A stretch of DNA of 64,000 nt from Byssothecium circinans. Lineage: Eukaryota; Ascomycota; Dothideomycetes; Pleosporales; Massarinaceae. Position 1 is the first letter of the stretch; each line of letters begins with the position of its first letter. This document shows, in pieces, positions 52,297 to 63,703 of the stretch. Both the position numbers and the translations under genes were made by a program. The stretch spans positions 201,437 to 265,436 of the forward strand of contig ML976998.1 of assembly GCA_010015675.1 (NCBI GenBank). Direction: 5' to 3'. The notes below the pieces were generated by a model. The model worked only from the letters and a program-made list of their open reading frames with translations. It was not told the origin of the DNA and did no database searches.

Positions 52297-53074
52297 GATA
52301 CGGAGTGGTTGTGCTCACCACGTCTTGCATGGTGGTTGAAAGGAAAGCGAATCAACTCGTGCCAGCTTGGAAGAAGAGCGACAGTGCTCCTGCATGAGCA
52401 TGCATACGAACGAGCAGGGTTCGGCAGTATAAATTAATTCAATGATATATCCTTTGGTTTCTCTTAATCAATAGTCAATATTCAAATTTTCAGATGGCTC
52501 GACTGAGCTACTGATGCTAGATTTGGACATCATGGCATTTCTTGAGGTGCTATCCCGAGCGCCGGCGTTCACCTTCATCGAAAGGGCACCCCATCATAGA
52601 TACTCGTCGCTCTTACCATGCATCCCTCCACCTCATACGAGTTGCATGTTGTGACGCATAAATTATTCGCCTCGGTAGCGAACAATCCGAGGACTTCCGT
52701 TGGCTGAGATAATTTCCGGTGATACTTTTACCCTCGTCCACGTTAGCCAAGCCCGACACCTTCGCCCTGCTACTATAGCTACGCACGCCTGGCTTAATTA
52801 TGAGGTACACCGGTATAAATAGTCTGTCACCCTTGCAACGCCTTCGAAGGTATAGACTGAAAGTACTTTTGGCATTTGTTTTCCAACCCTGTTCTCGTCT
52901 GTGCCTTCTGGTGGGAATCCTGACCTTTCTATTCACTTCTATCGCTTCTAAATTATGATCGAAAGGTAATACGGAAAGAAAATCGTGACTCGTGAAGACT
53001 ATACGGCACTTGAGATGCATCCTGGAATCGTACCACTAGCTTCAAACGGCCTAGCTCACCGACCGCGGGGTATG
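52297..53074. other. Convergent intergenic region
   Basis: 778 bp between the AAA+ gene and the SET gene. No gene is visible; the sequence is AT-rich in the middle. Confidence 0.45.
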
Positions 53075-54070
53075 TCAGTGAAAGTATTCCGTGAGCGACC
53101 GATCCAACGTCACCGTCCCGGCAACAACATCTTTCAGCAAATCTCTCCTTGCCGAGACAGCCTGATATACAGGATGATCCTCTCCGACGCACATCTTCTC
53201 GTGCGCGACCTCCTTTTCCACCCAAAGGAGCGCCAACTTCGCGTTCCCCATTTCTAGGCAATATCTCGCCGCATCATGATACGACGTCCGTAGTTCACGA
53301 TTTAAAACACCTTCAGCTATCTGCAGACTGGCCAAGCGCGTCGCAGTCTTCAATGCCTGAGCTGCCGTCATCTCCGTTCCATACACGCTCTGTTTGGCCA
53401 ACTTCTGGTCGAGCTCGTACATTTCCTTCCGTCTCTCCTCCCTCTTCTTACTCTCGGCATCATTTCCGCAAGCCGCACATTGACACACAAAACCCCACAT
53501 ATCCAGCTTAGGCTGTCTCCAACTCCTCACCCGACTCCCTCCATTTATATACGAGATGTATAGCTCCTCTCCTTCCGCTATATCCTTCACAGCATGGAAC
53601 GTGCCCCTCTGGATCGCGGGATTGTGCTCGTAGTGCACATTCGGTATGCACGAGTGGTTGATGCGACTCGCGAGCAAGTATACTCCGACTTGGAAGCTAT
53701 TCGCATCGTACACGCCGATTGCATCGCGCTCCCATTGCGCGAGGGCTCCCCACCCCTTCTTCATGTACTTTTTTGTGAGGTCGTTGCGTATCGGCGGCGC
53801 AAAGGGGTGGAGCTCGAGATACTTTGTTTTGTCGTCTTCGCTGAGCTTACTGAAGGCGCTTAGGATCTCGGCGGGGTTCTCACCGCCATCGAGAGCGAGG
53901 AAGAGGGGTTCGGAGAGGATACGGGTTCCGCGAGGAATCGGTGCTTTTGCGAAGACCCCGAGGCCTTCGAATGGCGTCTGCCGTACTTCGATGAGGTGTC
54001 TCGCGTCGTCGGCGTGGCCGTTGGAGTCACCGTTAAGTGGGGCATTTTCCAAGGCGCTTTCGACGCCCAT
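53075..54070 (-). CDS. SET-domain protein (SMYD/SET-like lysine methyltransferase)
   Basis: 331 residues from ATG 54070; the open frame reaches 54196 only via a TTG. SET motifs: GLGVFAKAPIPRGTRIL at about 37-53, RINHSCIPN with NHSC at 138-141, and GEELYISY at 167-174. A post-SET-like CQCAAC at 196-201 follows. The segment between them lacks a MYND zinc finger. The C-terminal helical part resembles fungal SET proteins of unknown target. It could methylate a ribosomal or other cytosolic protein; histone methylation is not implied. Confidence 0.88.
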   Translation of the reverse strand: MGVESALENAPLNGDSNGHADDARHLIEVRQTPFEGLGVFAKAPIPRGTRILSEPLFLALDGGENPAEILSAFSKLSEDDKTKYLELHPFAPPIRNDLTKKYMKKGWGALAQWERDAIGVYDANSFQVGVYLLASRINHSCIPNVHYEHNPAIQRGTFHAVKDIAEGEELYISYINGGSRVRSWRQPKLDMWGFVCQCAACGNDAESKKREERRKEMYELDQKLAKQSVYGTEMTAAQALKTATRLASLQIAEGVLNRELRTSYHDAARYCLEMGNAKLALLWVEKEVAHEKMCVGEDHPVYQAVSARRDLLKDVVAGTVTLDRSLTEYFH

Positions 54071-55002
54071 GATGTTCGGCTTTTGGCTTTCGGGCGGTAG
54101 TTGTGAGTGCTCTCTGGACTTGTACGCATCGAATCTGGTCCAACGAGTGTTGAGACGAGAGCAGTGAGGTGGGACGGCCTCAAAAAGCGAAGTCAAGTTC
54201 TAGTTATGTAAGTATTACATACACTTCACGTTTGCAGATGTTGGCAAAAACCCGTGGGTCAGCCATTCTGCTCTTTACCATTTTTAGAAAGTTTACCGAA
54301 CCGCTACGGATCGCTATCCCGAGCCTCTAGAGTGAGTCGCAATTCTCAGGTATGAGATTTTAAAATGAAACAAGTGCTAATAATACGGCTCAGTAAAGAG
54401 AGGGTTTGTTCGCTAGGAGAAAATGAAAGAGGCGTTGTAGTCTACGCGCGACATGCCAATATTGAATACCACCAAACAACATTTAATGTTAACGGCTTTG
54501 CAATCTAAAAGATGCTATATCCCTTCTAAAGCTGTAAAGAGCCTTAGGGATAGAGGCGAAGGCGTATGGTGTTCCGTCGAGTAGTGAAAGTTCCAAATTA
54601 GTGCTATTCAGTCCTTCGCCAACACTGACCTATTATTCGCTTCACGTCCTCTACCACCTATATTGTTTTTGGAAATAACAGAGCTACATGCAAATTATGT
54701 GATAAAAAAGTTATAAGATATATTAACACTCTATTCTTTGATAAATGCAGAGAAGCACATGATGAGATTTCTCCTAACCAAAAACTTTTGTCACGGTCTA
54801 CCACAGCTTCTAATACAAAAGTCACGCTGCTTATAAGTTTAAAGTAAGCTGGAAACCATCTTGAGGCAGTTTAAAACTTAAAAAATAGGGTCTAAGCTCT
54901 AAAATCTCATTTTCGTGACCAAACCTCACAACCACCCTTTCCTATCACTGCTACACCCTAGATACCCAAAACGAACTCCAAAAGATAAAAAGAAAGGCTT
55001 TT
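54071..55002. other. Intergenic, AT-rich
   Basis: 932 bp without a supportable gene. It holds the SET promoter and the downstream flank of the tRNA gene. Confidence 0.45.
54987..54991 (-). terminator. Pol III terminator of the tRNA gene
   Basis: On the minus strand a T5 run lies 12 nt beyond the tRNA 3' end, a usual RNA polymerase III stop signal. Confidence 0.6.
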
Positions 55003-55104
55003 TGCATCGGCCGGGAATCGAACCCGGGGCTAGCCGACGTCGCTTTTCCGGTTCGGAACCGAAAGTTTTGGCAACGGCTAATTTTACCACTAAACCACCG
55101 ATGC
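55003..55104 (-). tRNA. tRNA-Gly(GCC) with a 31-nt intron
   Basis: The acceptor arms GCATCGG and CCGATGC pair fully, with discriminator A at 55003. The D-arm, GTTTAGTGGTAAAAT, contains the A-box. The anticodon stem AGCCG/CGGCT closes a loop with anticodon GCC. The intron (55068-55038) sits after position 37, the standard place, and includes a small hairpin (CGGTTCCGAACCG). The T-arm GGGTTCGATTCCC carries the B-box. The mature RNA would be 71 nt, the normal length for tRNA-Gly. Confidence 0.93.
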
Positions 55105-55569
55105 TTACTAAGCCAGCAGCAGCATCCTCAAGATAACAATCAACTGGATATTGAAATATTGAGGTCTTATTATGTTTATATAATATGTTAAATGCATGTC
55201 AAAGCGACGGTTTTTCTGGTGCTACGGATTGGTAATTTGGAAATGTGTGTGGAGTTGGATTGCGCTAGCGAGCGGCAAACTATCGAATCGGGGCATGTTC
55301 TCCGCGCCCTGTCACTGGTGGTGCCGCCGCTCACGGGATAAACAGAAGCGTAAAACCTGACGTACTATGGAGAGTATTATTTATTGTACCTACTCGACGA
55401 CCTTTATAGAATATGCCTTGGGCAATCTTACCGTATCTTGTTACTACATAACTACACGAGGTGGGGTAAAGACGCCACCAAGTCCCACCGCAACTTCCCC
55501 AGACACCATAGCTATCCATTTACCATTTACCATTTAACTAACGTCGTGAATGCCCATCAAAGTGCAAGG
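55105..55569. other. Intergenic region
   Basis: 465 bp between the tRNA gene and the small three-exon gene. It contains a repeated TTTACCATTTACCATT at about 55519-55534. No gene is visible. Confidence 0.4.
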
Positions 55570-56048
55570 ATGCCACTTAAAACATCCGCAACCGCAGTTG
55601 AAGCCCGAGCAGAAGCAGGCCATGGTTTCATACACTGGGGCCGCTTTTATGTGAGCCGTTTAACATAGCATGCATATAATTCGCCTAATAACTGTATAAT
55701 AGCATTTGACGAAGGAGGAGGCGAGGCGCCTTGTCCAAGAGCACCCAAATTCGACATGGGCATCTGTCCCGGCAGATGAGCGATTGAAAATCCAGGCTCG
55801 CGTAAATGTAAAGCTAGCAGATGAAGGCGTCCCTATTGTAAGCGAAGACGTTTTACACTGGCGGATGTCACTTGTAGTGCGTGACGTTAGGAAATGGGCA
55901 GGTATGATTAGTGCTTGCTACCTCGCGCTTGTGCTTTTGTTGACTTATATGCGTAGCACAACAACCTGCAGATGGCGAGGGAACGAGCCTGGCATCAACT
56001 AATCAGTCTGCCACTCCTCGCCCTTACGACCCTGTGCGAGATGTGTGA
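55570..56048 (+). CDS. Small three-exon protein, 118 residues, unknown family
   Basis: Exons 55570-55650, 55703-55901 and 55972-56048, with introns of 52 nt (GTGAGC...ATAG) and 70 nt (GTATGA...TGCAG), give a continuous frame. The protein starts MPLKTSATAVEARAEAGHGF, continues with IHWGRFYHLTKEEARRL, EHPNSTWASVPADERLKIQA and VRDVRKWADGEG, and ends in a short Pro-containing tail. Two introns restoring the frame, plus charged helical character, argue for a gene. I do not recognise it, and the model is by eye. Downstream sequence to 56,500 has stop-broken charged fragments, so the locus may also be the remnant of a mobile element. Confidence 0.45.
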
Positions 56049-56867
56049 TCAGCGAAGACGGAGTAGAATGTAGAGGGCACGAAGGTGCACCTAATAAAGA
56101 GAAGTTAGGAAGGTTGCATAATTTTAATGGGCTGGTGCATGTAGCGCGAGTAATAACCATGCGAGCCCTCTAATTCTTCCCCACTTCTTACTTGCCAAAC
56201 TTCCCTTTAACGAAGATGAATGGCGTGAGTTCAACAAAAATAAGCGGGCCACCAACAGGCTTGTGCCAACAGTATTAAATTGTGAGACTAAGTCGTGCTT
56301 TCTACTAACGCAGAACTACTAGAAAGGGACGAAAGGTCTCTAGCAGGCTCTAAAGATCTAATAAGACGTAATTCTAGCTCTAATAGCTAAAATAGGTACA
56401 TAGCGCCTTCTAATTATCATGTGCATGAGGCTACCTTTAACATTCTAATTCAAATATATAGGCAAGGACAAGAGGAAAACCATTACCTTAATAGAGGAAG
56501 AGATGTTAAGTGGGACCGCTACAACTCGGCCCTCGCAGCCCTCCATACAACTCGCGATGGTCGCAACTCCAGTTAAGGACGAGAGAGCTAAATTATCAAT
56601 GGTCCAAGAATGCGTCAGTCATGGCATAATCCGAGTTTATGGCTCTGGAAGCATCGGGATAGCCGATTGCAGGAGGTTTGATTCGTATATGCAGCCACTT
56701 CATGAATTGCAGGCACAAGAGAGCCGACCAACGCCGCCGAATGCCGCTTCACGAGTATCACGTGGCTGAGCTTTCCCATGACAAGCCAGGCGAAACGACG
56801 TTCCGGAAGCTGAATGCGCAACTCTCAAGAGCTCGGCTTTGATATAATGGTCACCAGAACTCCACGC
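56049..56867. other. Intergenic, partly degenerate
   Basis: 819 bp. Stop-broken charged peptide fragments can be read on the plus strand near 56,170-56,300, which suggests a decayed coding element. No gene is called. Confidence 0.4.
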
Positions 56868-57776
56868 CTACTCTCCACTAAAAGTGTCGATACTATGCCA
56901 CCGCTTCTCGTTCTTGTACCCAGGCAGACTTAACGTTTGAAACCGCCAGAGCATCTCGTCGGCGGTCGAATCTTTCCACTTGGCAGTCCCAGGCTCCGGT
57001 AGCCTCAAGTTCTCTTCTCTCCACTGATCTTGAACCTCGTCGTTCCTCTTTCGCTCCTCTATACGATCATCAGGCGCCTGACCTCTGCACTGACTCCGTT
57101 TGCATTTACCACCGCACATTGCGCACCGATAGTTATCGCCATTCCCGCGGTATCCTCCGGAGCTCTGCCTCCAGGAGTATCCTGCATATCGATATGCTAA
57201 TCTATAACGACTTGCGTCGTGCTGCTTCATGTCGTACTTCTCGTTGGTGAGCATGTTATCTTCTGGTATACCGGATCTGAAATGCTGCCAAAAGTGGGTG
57301 TGGAAGACATTGGAGTAACGCATAGTCATCGGATCGATGAGGTAGTCGGAATCCATCAGCATGGTGCTGTCGCATTGCTCGTCGCTTGTTCCACAGATGG
57401 TCGTCGCGATGCCGTTGTCTGCGCATCGTTTGAGCAGCTTCTGACCAGCTACAGTCGCTGCTTGGGGACGAGATATACGGACCTCTATATCGAAGCGACT
57501 GACGTATTTGAAGCACCACGTGGGATTCGCGTAGTCGACTTCTGTGGGTGTGCGCGCTCCGATTTCAGCAATGAGCATGTCCAGCACACGGTTATCTTCC
57601 AGGTTAGCCACACCTAGAAGAAAGCGATGTCGAGCTCCGCCTTCGGTCAGTTGGTCTGGCGGTGGCTGTCGGACGCAGCCGCGAAGCTGGTTAAAGAATT
57701 GCTCGAGATCCCTCTCATGGTGTGTGCTGGTTCGTATATATGCTGTACGGAGCGGACCAGGCGTTGGATTAACCAT
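56868..57776 (-). CDS. Orphan protein of 302 residues with a Cys cluster
   Basis: A single ORF from ATG 57776. The N-terminal two thirds looks globular, with TSTHHERDLEQFFNQL, GARTPTEVDYANPTWCFKYV and FDIEVRISRPQAATVAGQKL. A Gly/Tyr-rich segment follows, then a Cys cluster RCAMCGGKCKRSQC near residues 218-231 that could bind a metal. The C-terminus is charged. I do not recognise a family. The ORF is uninterrupted and of normal composition in a low-gene area. It is divergent from the HET gene, 408 bp away. Confidence 0.65.
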   Translation of the reverse strand: MVNPTPGPLRTAYIRTSTHHERDLEQFFNQLRGCVRQPPPDQLTEGGARHRFLLGVANLEDNRVLDMLIAEIGARTPTEVDYANPTWCFKYVSRFDIEVRISRPQAATVAGQKLLKRCADNGIATTICGTSDEQCDSTMLMDSDYLIDPMTMRYSNVFHTHFWQHFRSGIPEDNMLTNEKYDMKQHDASRYRLAYRYAGYSWRQSSGGYRGNGDNYRCAMCGGKCKRSQCRGQAPDDRIEERKRNDEVQDQWREENLRLPEPGTAKWKDSTADEMLWRFQTLSLPGYKNEKRWHSIDTFSGE

Positions 57777-58184
57777 GGCGAACTTTTCGGGGTGTTTTAT
57801 GGATAATGTGGGAGAAAAAGGGTGGGTTTATTCAAGCAAGAGTCATATCGCCTTCAATAGGGCTATCCTGCTTACTGATCAGACGGAAAGAGCGCTTCAC
57901 CGAATTCTGCTTAGCGGGCTGATGCAGGTATTGGTCAGATGCCTGGTCGCTCGACTATTGAACCATGAACAACAAGCGAGGTATCCTCTTATGTATCGTC
58001 ACATGTTTCGCATTGATTTTGCTTCTTCACATCTAACCGCACGGTTCCAGACCGGCTGGCGCAGCCAAATACGAGCCGAGTGCGGCTGAGCAACAGGCGG
58101 CTGTTTTCTTCCATCCCTCTTGACCTCGCCCCTCCCCTCTCAAACCACATCGACACATTACAATCGTTTTCGCACTACTAAAGA
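57777..58184. promoter_or_regulatory. Divergent intergenic region orphan/HET
   Basis: 408 bp between divergent genes, expected to contain both promoters. No gene or repeat is visible. Confidence 0.4.
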
Positions 58185-60958
58185 ATGCAGGAAATCTTCA
58201 AAGAAGCAGAATGTCGGCGCCGAGGAACAGAATACATCTTGACCTCAAAAAACACTAATTGTATGACCACGTACTGTTTCCGCAAGGCTGAGGCGTACTA
58301 AAATTTGAAGGTGTATACTACGGCTCCCCAGCCTGGGTGAGAAAACGAGAAATCTGGCCCCCGATAGCCAGCGTCTCTGGTCAACTGCAAGATCACGTCA
58401 CCCATCATCCTATTTCTGAAAAGGAAAATCCACCCAGCAACCAAGCAGAGGCGACAACTGTAACCGAGGAGCTTCGCGAATGGCTCACTCAATTGAGCAA
58501 TAGCAAGGAAGTACCATACCACGCTCTACACAATGGCGATACGATTCGAATCCTTGAACTCCACCCAGGCCAGCAAGAAGATCCACTCATCTGCTCATTC
58601 AGATATGTGAGCCTGCAGCACCTCGACACGGACTATGAAGCTCTCTCGTACGTTTGGGGAAAGCCTAAGCTGTTGAATTGGGATAGGGAGACCAATGTCA
58701 GTACGTACGAGACTTTCCCCATTACCTGCAATGGTCATGAGCGGCATATCAACGCCAACCTCGACCGAGCCTTGCGACAGCTTCGATATACAACCAAGGA
58801 CATGTTCCTATGGGTAGACGCGCTTTGTATCAATCAAGACGACCACACGGAAAGAGGGCACCAAGTGGCTTTGATGGGGTCCATCTATAAGAAGGCTAAA
58901 AGGGTGATTATCTGGATCAACGAACGCGACGAACGTTATAGATGGGACAGCAAGAAGGGGGAACGCATTGAGCCTCCCCCAATTCTGGAGACTATCCGAG
59001 CTCAGCGAGCGTTTGGGGCCCTTTGCGACATTGTGAATCGTTGGAAAGGCCCTGAAGCAGATCCGAGCTCCAGGGCCAAATATACCATCGAATCGTCATC
59101 TTCTGCGGGAGAATTTTACAATTCCTTCGAAGCATATCCCCCCGTTTCACAAGATTTCGAAGACCAAGAGTCCATGAAGGAGTGGGTCAGGTTCGCCTAC
59201 CCTATCCGTCGCTCCAAGTCCCAGAAGTCTTACAGGTCGTTCTACCCGCCATCAGAGCAGGAGAAAGAAGAACCACCGCACGATTTCGGCATCGACTCGT
59301 TAGCTGAGACAGCTGGTCAATCACAGTTCTGGCTTTCGATTGCCGACCTCTTCGGACGTTCTTGGTTCTGGCGCGTGTGGGTCATCCAAGAAGCAGTTGT
59401 TGGCCAGGCTGCTGTTGTCCGATGGGCAAATGTGGAAATTGATTGGCGATGGGTTGGTTTAGCAGCCGCTATCCTGCGGACGAGCTATCACGGCATTTGC
59501 GAACGCCTACAAATTGGCGGCGTGTACAACGCGTATCTGATTTATCGAATGTCACATGCGAGCGACCTTCCGCGACCGCAACTATCATTTGTTCAGCTGT
59601 TGAGATTGACGCGACAATTCGAGGCCACGGACCCACGAGACCGCATTTATGGGCTGCTTGGGATGTCGACTACAGACAATGATCCTGAAAACGGATCGAT
59701 GTTCCTTCGTCCAGACTATACCATCAATGCACATGAGCTCTGGACAAGATTCGCACGCCAGGTCATCCTGACCTCCGGCAATCTTTCCCTCCTCTCCAGT
59801 GTGCAATATTCGACTGACCAAGCCGAAAGCGAGGACACTATTAAAAGCAGATGGTATTGGAATCTCGACATCGAGAGTGAAGGGCAAGGAATGGAGGAAA
59901 AGAAGAAGCGCAAGCTGCCATCATGGGTGCCCAACTGGAGCAATGTTTTCCGATCCACTTTAGGGGCATGGGATGTCGGGGAGTGTTTTGAGACTGCGAA
60001 AGGCTTCCCATTGCGTCTCAACACGGACCTGGAAACTTCAGATATTCTCAGTGTTGACGGCATCCGTGTGGGAACAGTGGGCTACGGAGGAGTCTACATG
60101 TGGCGCGATATCGACACCAGTCTTCTGTTCTCCAAGTCGCTCAGCGAATTCTTTACGTCGAAAGTCGGTTTGCAATTACTCGCCAAAACATACACAGCCG
60201 GCCGTAACACTTATGGCTCACTTACCACGCGGACCGACGATACGTCTTTGTACGATCTTGCAGCCTACATTATGTCACAGCATGAGAAAACGGACGGAAA
60301 GGAGTACCGCTCTAGTGGAGAAATAAACTACGACGCCCTCGATTTCCGCCAGCCCCTCAGTTCGCGGGAGGCCAAGGCATTCGATGCAGTTTTCGACGTT
60401 CATCCTGAGTTTCAGCAGATGCTAACCAACCTGGCGAAGTCGGGCAACCGATCGAAATTCTCACACACAGCTGTCACAATATGCGATCGTCGGCGCTTGT
60501 TTCTCACTCTTAATGGCTTTCTAGGTCTGGCCCCAGATACCACGCGAGAGGGCGACATATTGGCGGTGCTCTCTGGTGGCGATGTTCCCGTTTTATTACG
60601 ACCTATCAACAAAGTGGAGTCGCCTGATGAGACCGAATCGAAGCAAGAACAAAGTGCCACAGTAGAGCGGCATCTCCTTGTGGGGGAATGTTTTGTCGAA
60701 GGTCTGATGCATGGCGAGGTCGTGCAATCGTTAAAAAGAAGGGAGCCCCTCATTGGACCGGTGCCTACCACAAACATACTTCAGGAGATAATTTCGCACG
60801 GCAACCAGCCAGAAAAGGAGGGCTTCGGTACCATTTTTGAGACTGAACGCAAAGAGAGAAAAAGGAAGCGCCTTGAGGAAGGTCGCCTGTTCACTGTTGA
60901 AATGCTTGAACAATATGCCGAAGTACGGCCATGCAAAGAGGTCTTCAACATATGGTAG
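58185..60958 (+). CDS. HET-domain protein (heterokaryon incompatibility family)
   Basis: Two exons (58185-58260, 58311-60958) with a 50-nt phase-1 intron (GTATGA...TTGAAG, TACTAAA branch site) give 907 residues. The long frame alone begins on GTG at 58337 and has no ATG before the domain, so a 5' exon is needed; MQEIFKEAECRRRG joins in frame. The HET domain starts at about residue 134 (YEALSYVWG) with HINANLDRAL, FLWVDALCINQDD and VALMGSIYKKAKRVIIW. An insertion of about 100 residues separates these from WFWRVWVIQEA and DPRDRIYGLLGM. HET proteins trigger cell death in incompatible fusions or act in immunity-like responses in other fungi; whether this one does is unknown. Confidence 0.88.
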
Positions 60959-61209
60959 ATATGAATGTCGATCTTCCGGGTCTTTGGTTCTCGGGTAGAT
61001 GGCGTCTGCAATATACTCACATGTGGGGCTCGACCATGGTATGCAGGTACACCACTTCACCCGCAAATTGGTTGCATATATTATCCAGTTTCAATCTGCA
61101 ACTGTCATATGCACTCTCATGTTAATCACGTATATCGGCTACCGTCATATCCTACAGATAAGGATCACCAATCCAGTTCTCATTTCACGAACCTAAGGCC
61201 GACTTCACG

Positions 61210-62034
61210 ATGCTCCGACAGCTCGCGACCGCGGTCGCCCTCGTAGCAGTAGCCACTGCACACTGCGGGCTCAACGACCTCTCCTCTGCCGTAGAATCCT
61301 ACCTCAACGCCCAAAAGACCGGTCAAATCACCGCCTTCACGTCCCGCTTCGACAACTCCACCTGGCTCGGCTACTTCGAGAATGCGAAAAAGGTGTCGAT
61401 CGACGACGGCATCTTGAGGAAGCCGCTCATAATATCACACAACCGCAGCATCCACGACCTCACCTCGTGCTCCACCTTCACCGAGGTCGTCGTCAACAAC
61501 CCCACCGAGCCATACGTTATCGGCACACAGCTCCGCTTTACAAACCACCGGGTCAACAAAGTCGACTCCCTAATCACCAAGCCGGGCGACTGGCTCTTCA
61601 ACGTAACCGGCTTCGCACACTGGACGTCGCAAGAAAACTGGGACCCTATCCCCGCCGAGAAACAAGATACCCGCGTGACGATCAAGCGCGCCGCAGACGC
61701 TTACTGCGATCTCTTCAACAATCCCAACACCACTGTACCATGGGGTACACTCTGTGTGCGTCTTGAAGGCGGTCTCTATGGCGATCCCGGACCAAATGGA
61801 AGCTGTGCTGTCGGCGTACCGACTGGCGTACCACTCACGAATCGGAGATACGTTATCGACGAGGCCATGGGGAGTGTGGATGTGTTGATGGATTTTGGGC
61901 AGAGCAAGTGGCCGGATAGCCATCAATTTAGGGTTGAGGGTGGGAAGATCAGGTATGTGCATACGATGACGCATTGCGGCGTGGCGAATTGCGGGTTATC
62001 GAATGGGACGGCGTTTTTGGGGAAGAAATATTGA
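61210..62034 (+). CDS. Secreted protein of the DUF8021 type
   Basis: 274 residues from ATG 61210, 251 bp downstream of the HET gene. A signal peptide (MLRQLATAVALVAVATA) precedes the mature protein, which begins HCGL. The body shows the sequence pattern of a widespread fungal secreted family: NRSIHDLTSCSTFTEVVV, PYVIGTQLRFTNHRV, KPGDWLFNVTGF, SQENWDPIPAEKQDTR, WGTLCVRLEGG and NRRYVIDEAMGSV, ending with FRVEGGKIRYVHTMTHC. The function of the family is unknown to me. Four to six cysteines and several N-glycosylation sequons fit an extracellular protein. Confidence 0.87.
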   Translation: MLRQLATAVALVAVATAHCGLNDLSSAVESYLNAQKTGQITAFTSRFDNSTWLGYFENAKKVSIDDGILRKPLIISHNRSIHDLTSCSTFTEVVVNNPTEPYVIGTQLRFTNHRVNKVDSLITKPGDWLFNVTGFAHWTSQENWDPIPAEKQDTRVTIKRAADAYCDLFNNPNTTVPWGTLCVRLEGGLYGDPGPNGSCAVGVPTGVPLTNRRYVIDEAMGSVDVLMDFGQSKWPDSHQFRVEGGKIRYVHTMTHCGVANCGLSNGTAFLGKKY

Positions 62035-62135
62035 GATGGGCGAGAGACATCTTGCATGATCGTTTCTTGGAATATATGTTTGATTATAGTTTTCATTCTT
62101 AATCGTCATGCTCGCCCAAAACACTGTCGCATTCA

Positions 62136-63703
62136 TCATTGCGGTGTCGCAGCACTCAGTATCGCCATCAACACCCTAATCTCACCCGCCCGCTTCAAGG
62201 CTTTAATCTTCAACCTCTCTTTCTCCTCCCCAATCCCCGTCATCTCGCCTTCAAGGAAGACCTCTACAATCTGGCCTTGGGTCTTCAGTGTCCCGTCGCT
62301 CTGATCTAGAACGTAATTAACCCTTTTCGCCAGTTTGTCCTCTCTATTCTCCAGCCACTTTCTCTCTTCCTCGGCTTCCCTCGCCATGTCTACAGTCCAC
62401 GAGTTCATGATTGTCCGTTTCGTTCGCTGGATGATGGTCTTGTGAACATTCACGTCTTTCTCAAGTGCTAGTACCTTTTCCTCAGCGACCTGCTTAAGGT
62501 TCGCATTGATACTAGCTTCGTCCTTGAGTCTCTGGTTTTCTTGCTCGAGCTGATCAATCTTCCCTGACTCTTCCGATACGACTGATAGTGAAGTCAGTCT
62601 CGCCGGCGCCTTACGCCTCAGCTTCTCGTTCTCGTCTTCAAGGTCCGCGTTTTCCGCTTTAAGTCGACGAATATCCTCCTTCAGCAAAGCGATTCGCTCC
62701 TGCTCTGATACCGTAGGTGACTGACCCAGGCTGACTACGTCTCTAACTGGCGCCTTACTATTGCTTGCTTTGAGGAGACGGTTTTCCTGCTCGAGGGTAG
62801 CGATCTTCTGGTTCCGGGCCTCGAGTTCCATGATCTTTCCCCTGAGTCGATGGACTTGGTCCTCAAGTCTAGCAACCTTACCCGGCTTCGATACAACAGG
62901 TGGTTGAGCCTGTGTAGCTGCAGCTTTGCTCCTCAGCTTCTCGTTTTGACGTTCGAGGTCCGTGTTGGTTATTTTGAGGGCGGCGAGCTTCTTGATGTAG
63001 ACTCCTTTCTGGGCGGCGAGCTTGCTGTTGTAATCTGTTGTCCGAGCAGCGAGACTGGTGTTGAATTCGGTTTTTAGACGCGTGAATCTGTTGAGTAGTT
63101 GGAAGACTAGGCTGGGAATCTCGTTTGGGTGGCCCATGTAGTAGTCGACGCTGAAGAGGGCGTGGTTCATTTGGTCTGGACTGAGGGGCCATTTTTCTAC
63201 CAGTATTTTGAGTCGTTTCTGCGATAGGATGGAAGAGCTGTAAGGCTGCGCAGGCGGCGAAGGAGGGCTGGGAGGAGGGCTGGGAGGAGGGCTTGGAGGC
63301 CCGGGAGGAAGTCTCGGATAAAGGGGTGGTGATCCCGAAGGATTGGGAAAAGAGTCTGGAGCTTCGGGGAGAAGAGAATTTGTTGCTGCCAAGCGCAGAG
63401 TATCTTTGGTATGTGCGGGAGGGGTTGTGTTGTAGGTTGGTCGAGAAGGAAATTCTCCATGCAAAAACCGTCGACCACTACTACCATGTTTTGGCTCTAC
63501 TGGACTGCTTTGAGGAGAATCGTTCGTGGGTGGGACGTTGGGAGAAAAGAGTCGGGTTCGCTTTTGCGCTCTGGATCTGGTGTAGCGGGTGTGGGGACGT
63601 CTCCGACGAGGTTTGCGAGAATACGCACGTCGCGGGTGAGGCTGTCGATATCGCTTAGGACATTATCGCGAAGGTGGATGTAGTCGTGATTTTCTTGAGC
63701 CAT
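62136..63703 (-). CDS. Coiled-coil protein, frame joined by an unresolved intron or frameshift
   Basis: The main ORF (62136-63464, 442 residues) begins on TTG, and its frame is open upstream to about 63600. A second frame starting at ATG 63703 encodes MAQENHDYIHLRDNVLSDID and ends in a stop at 63497. The two overlap, so the natural gene probably starts at 63703 and changes frame between 63497 and about 63630 through an intron (one donor candidate is GTGCGT near 63629) or an assembly frameshift. The product has a Pro/Ser-rich segment (SPPPSPPPSPP), then a folded-looking LSPDQMNHALFSVDYYMG region and a long coiled coil with repeated LE-x-EN-x-LR-type heptads. No known domain is present. Confidence 0.55.
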
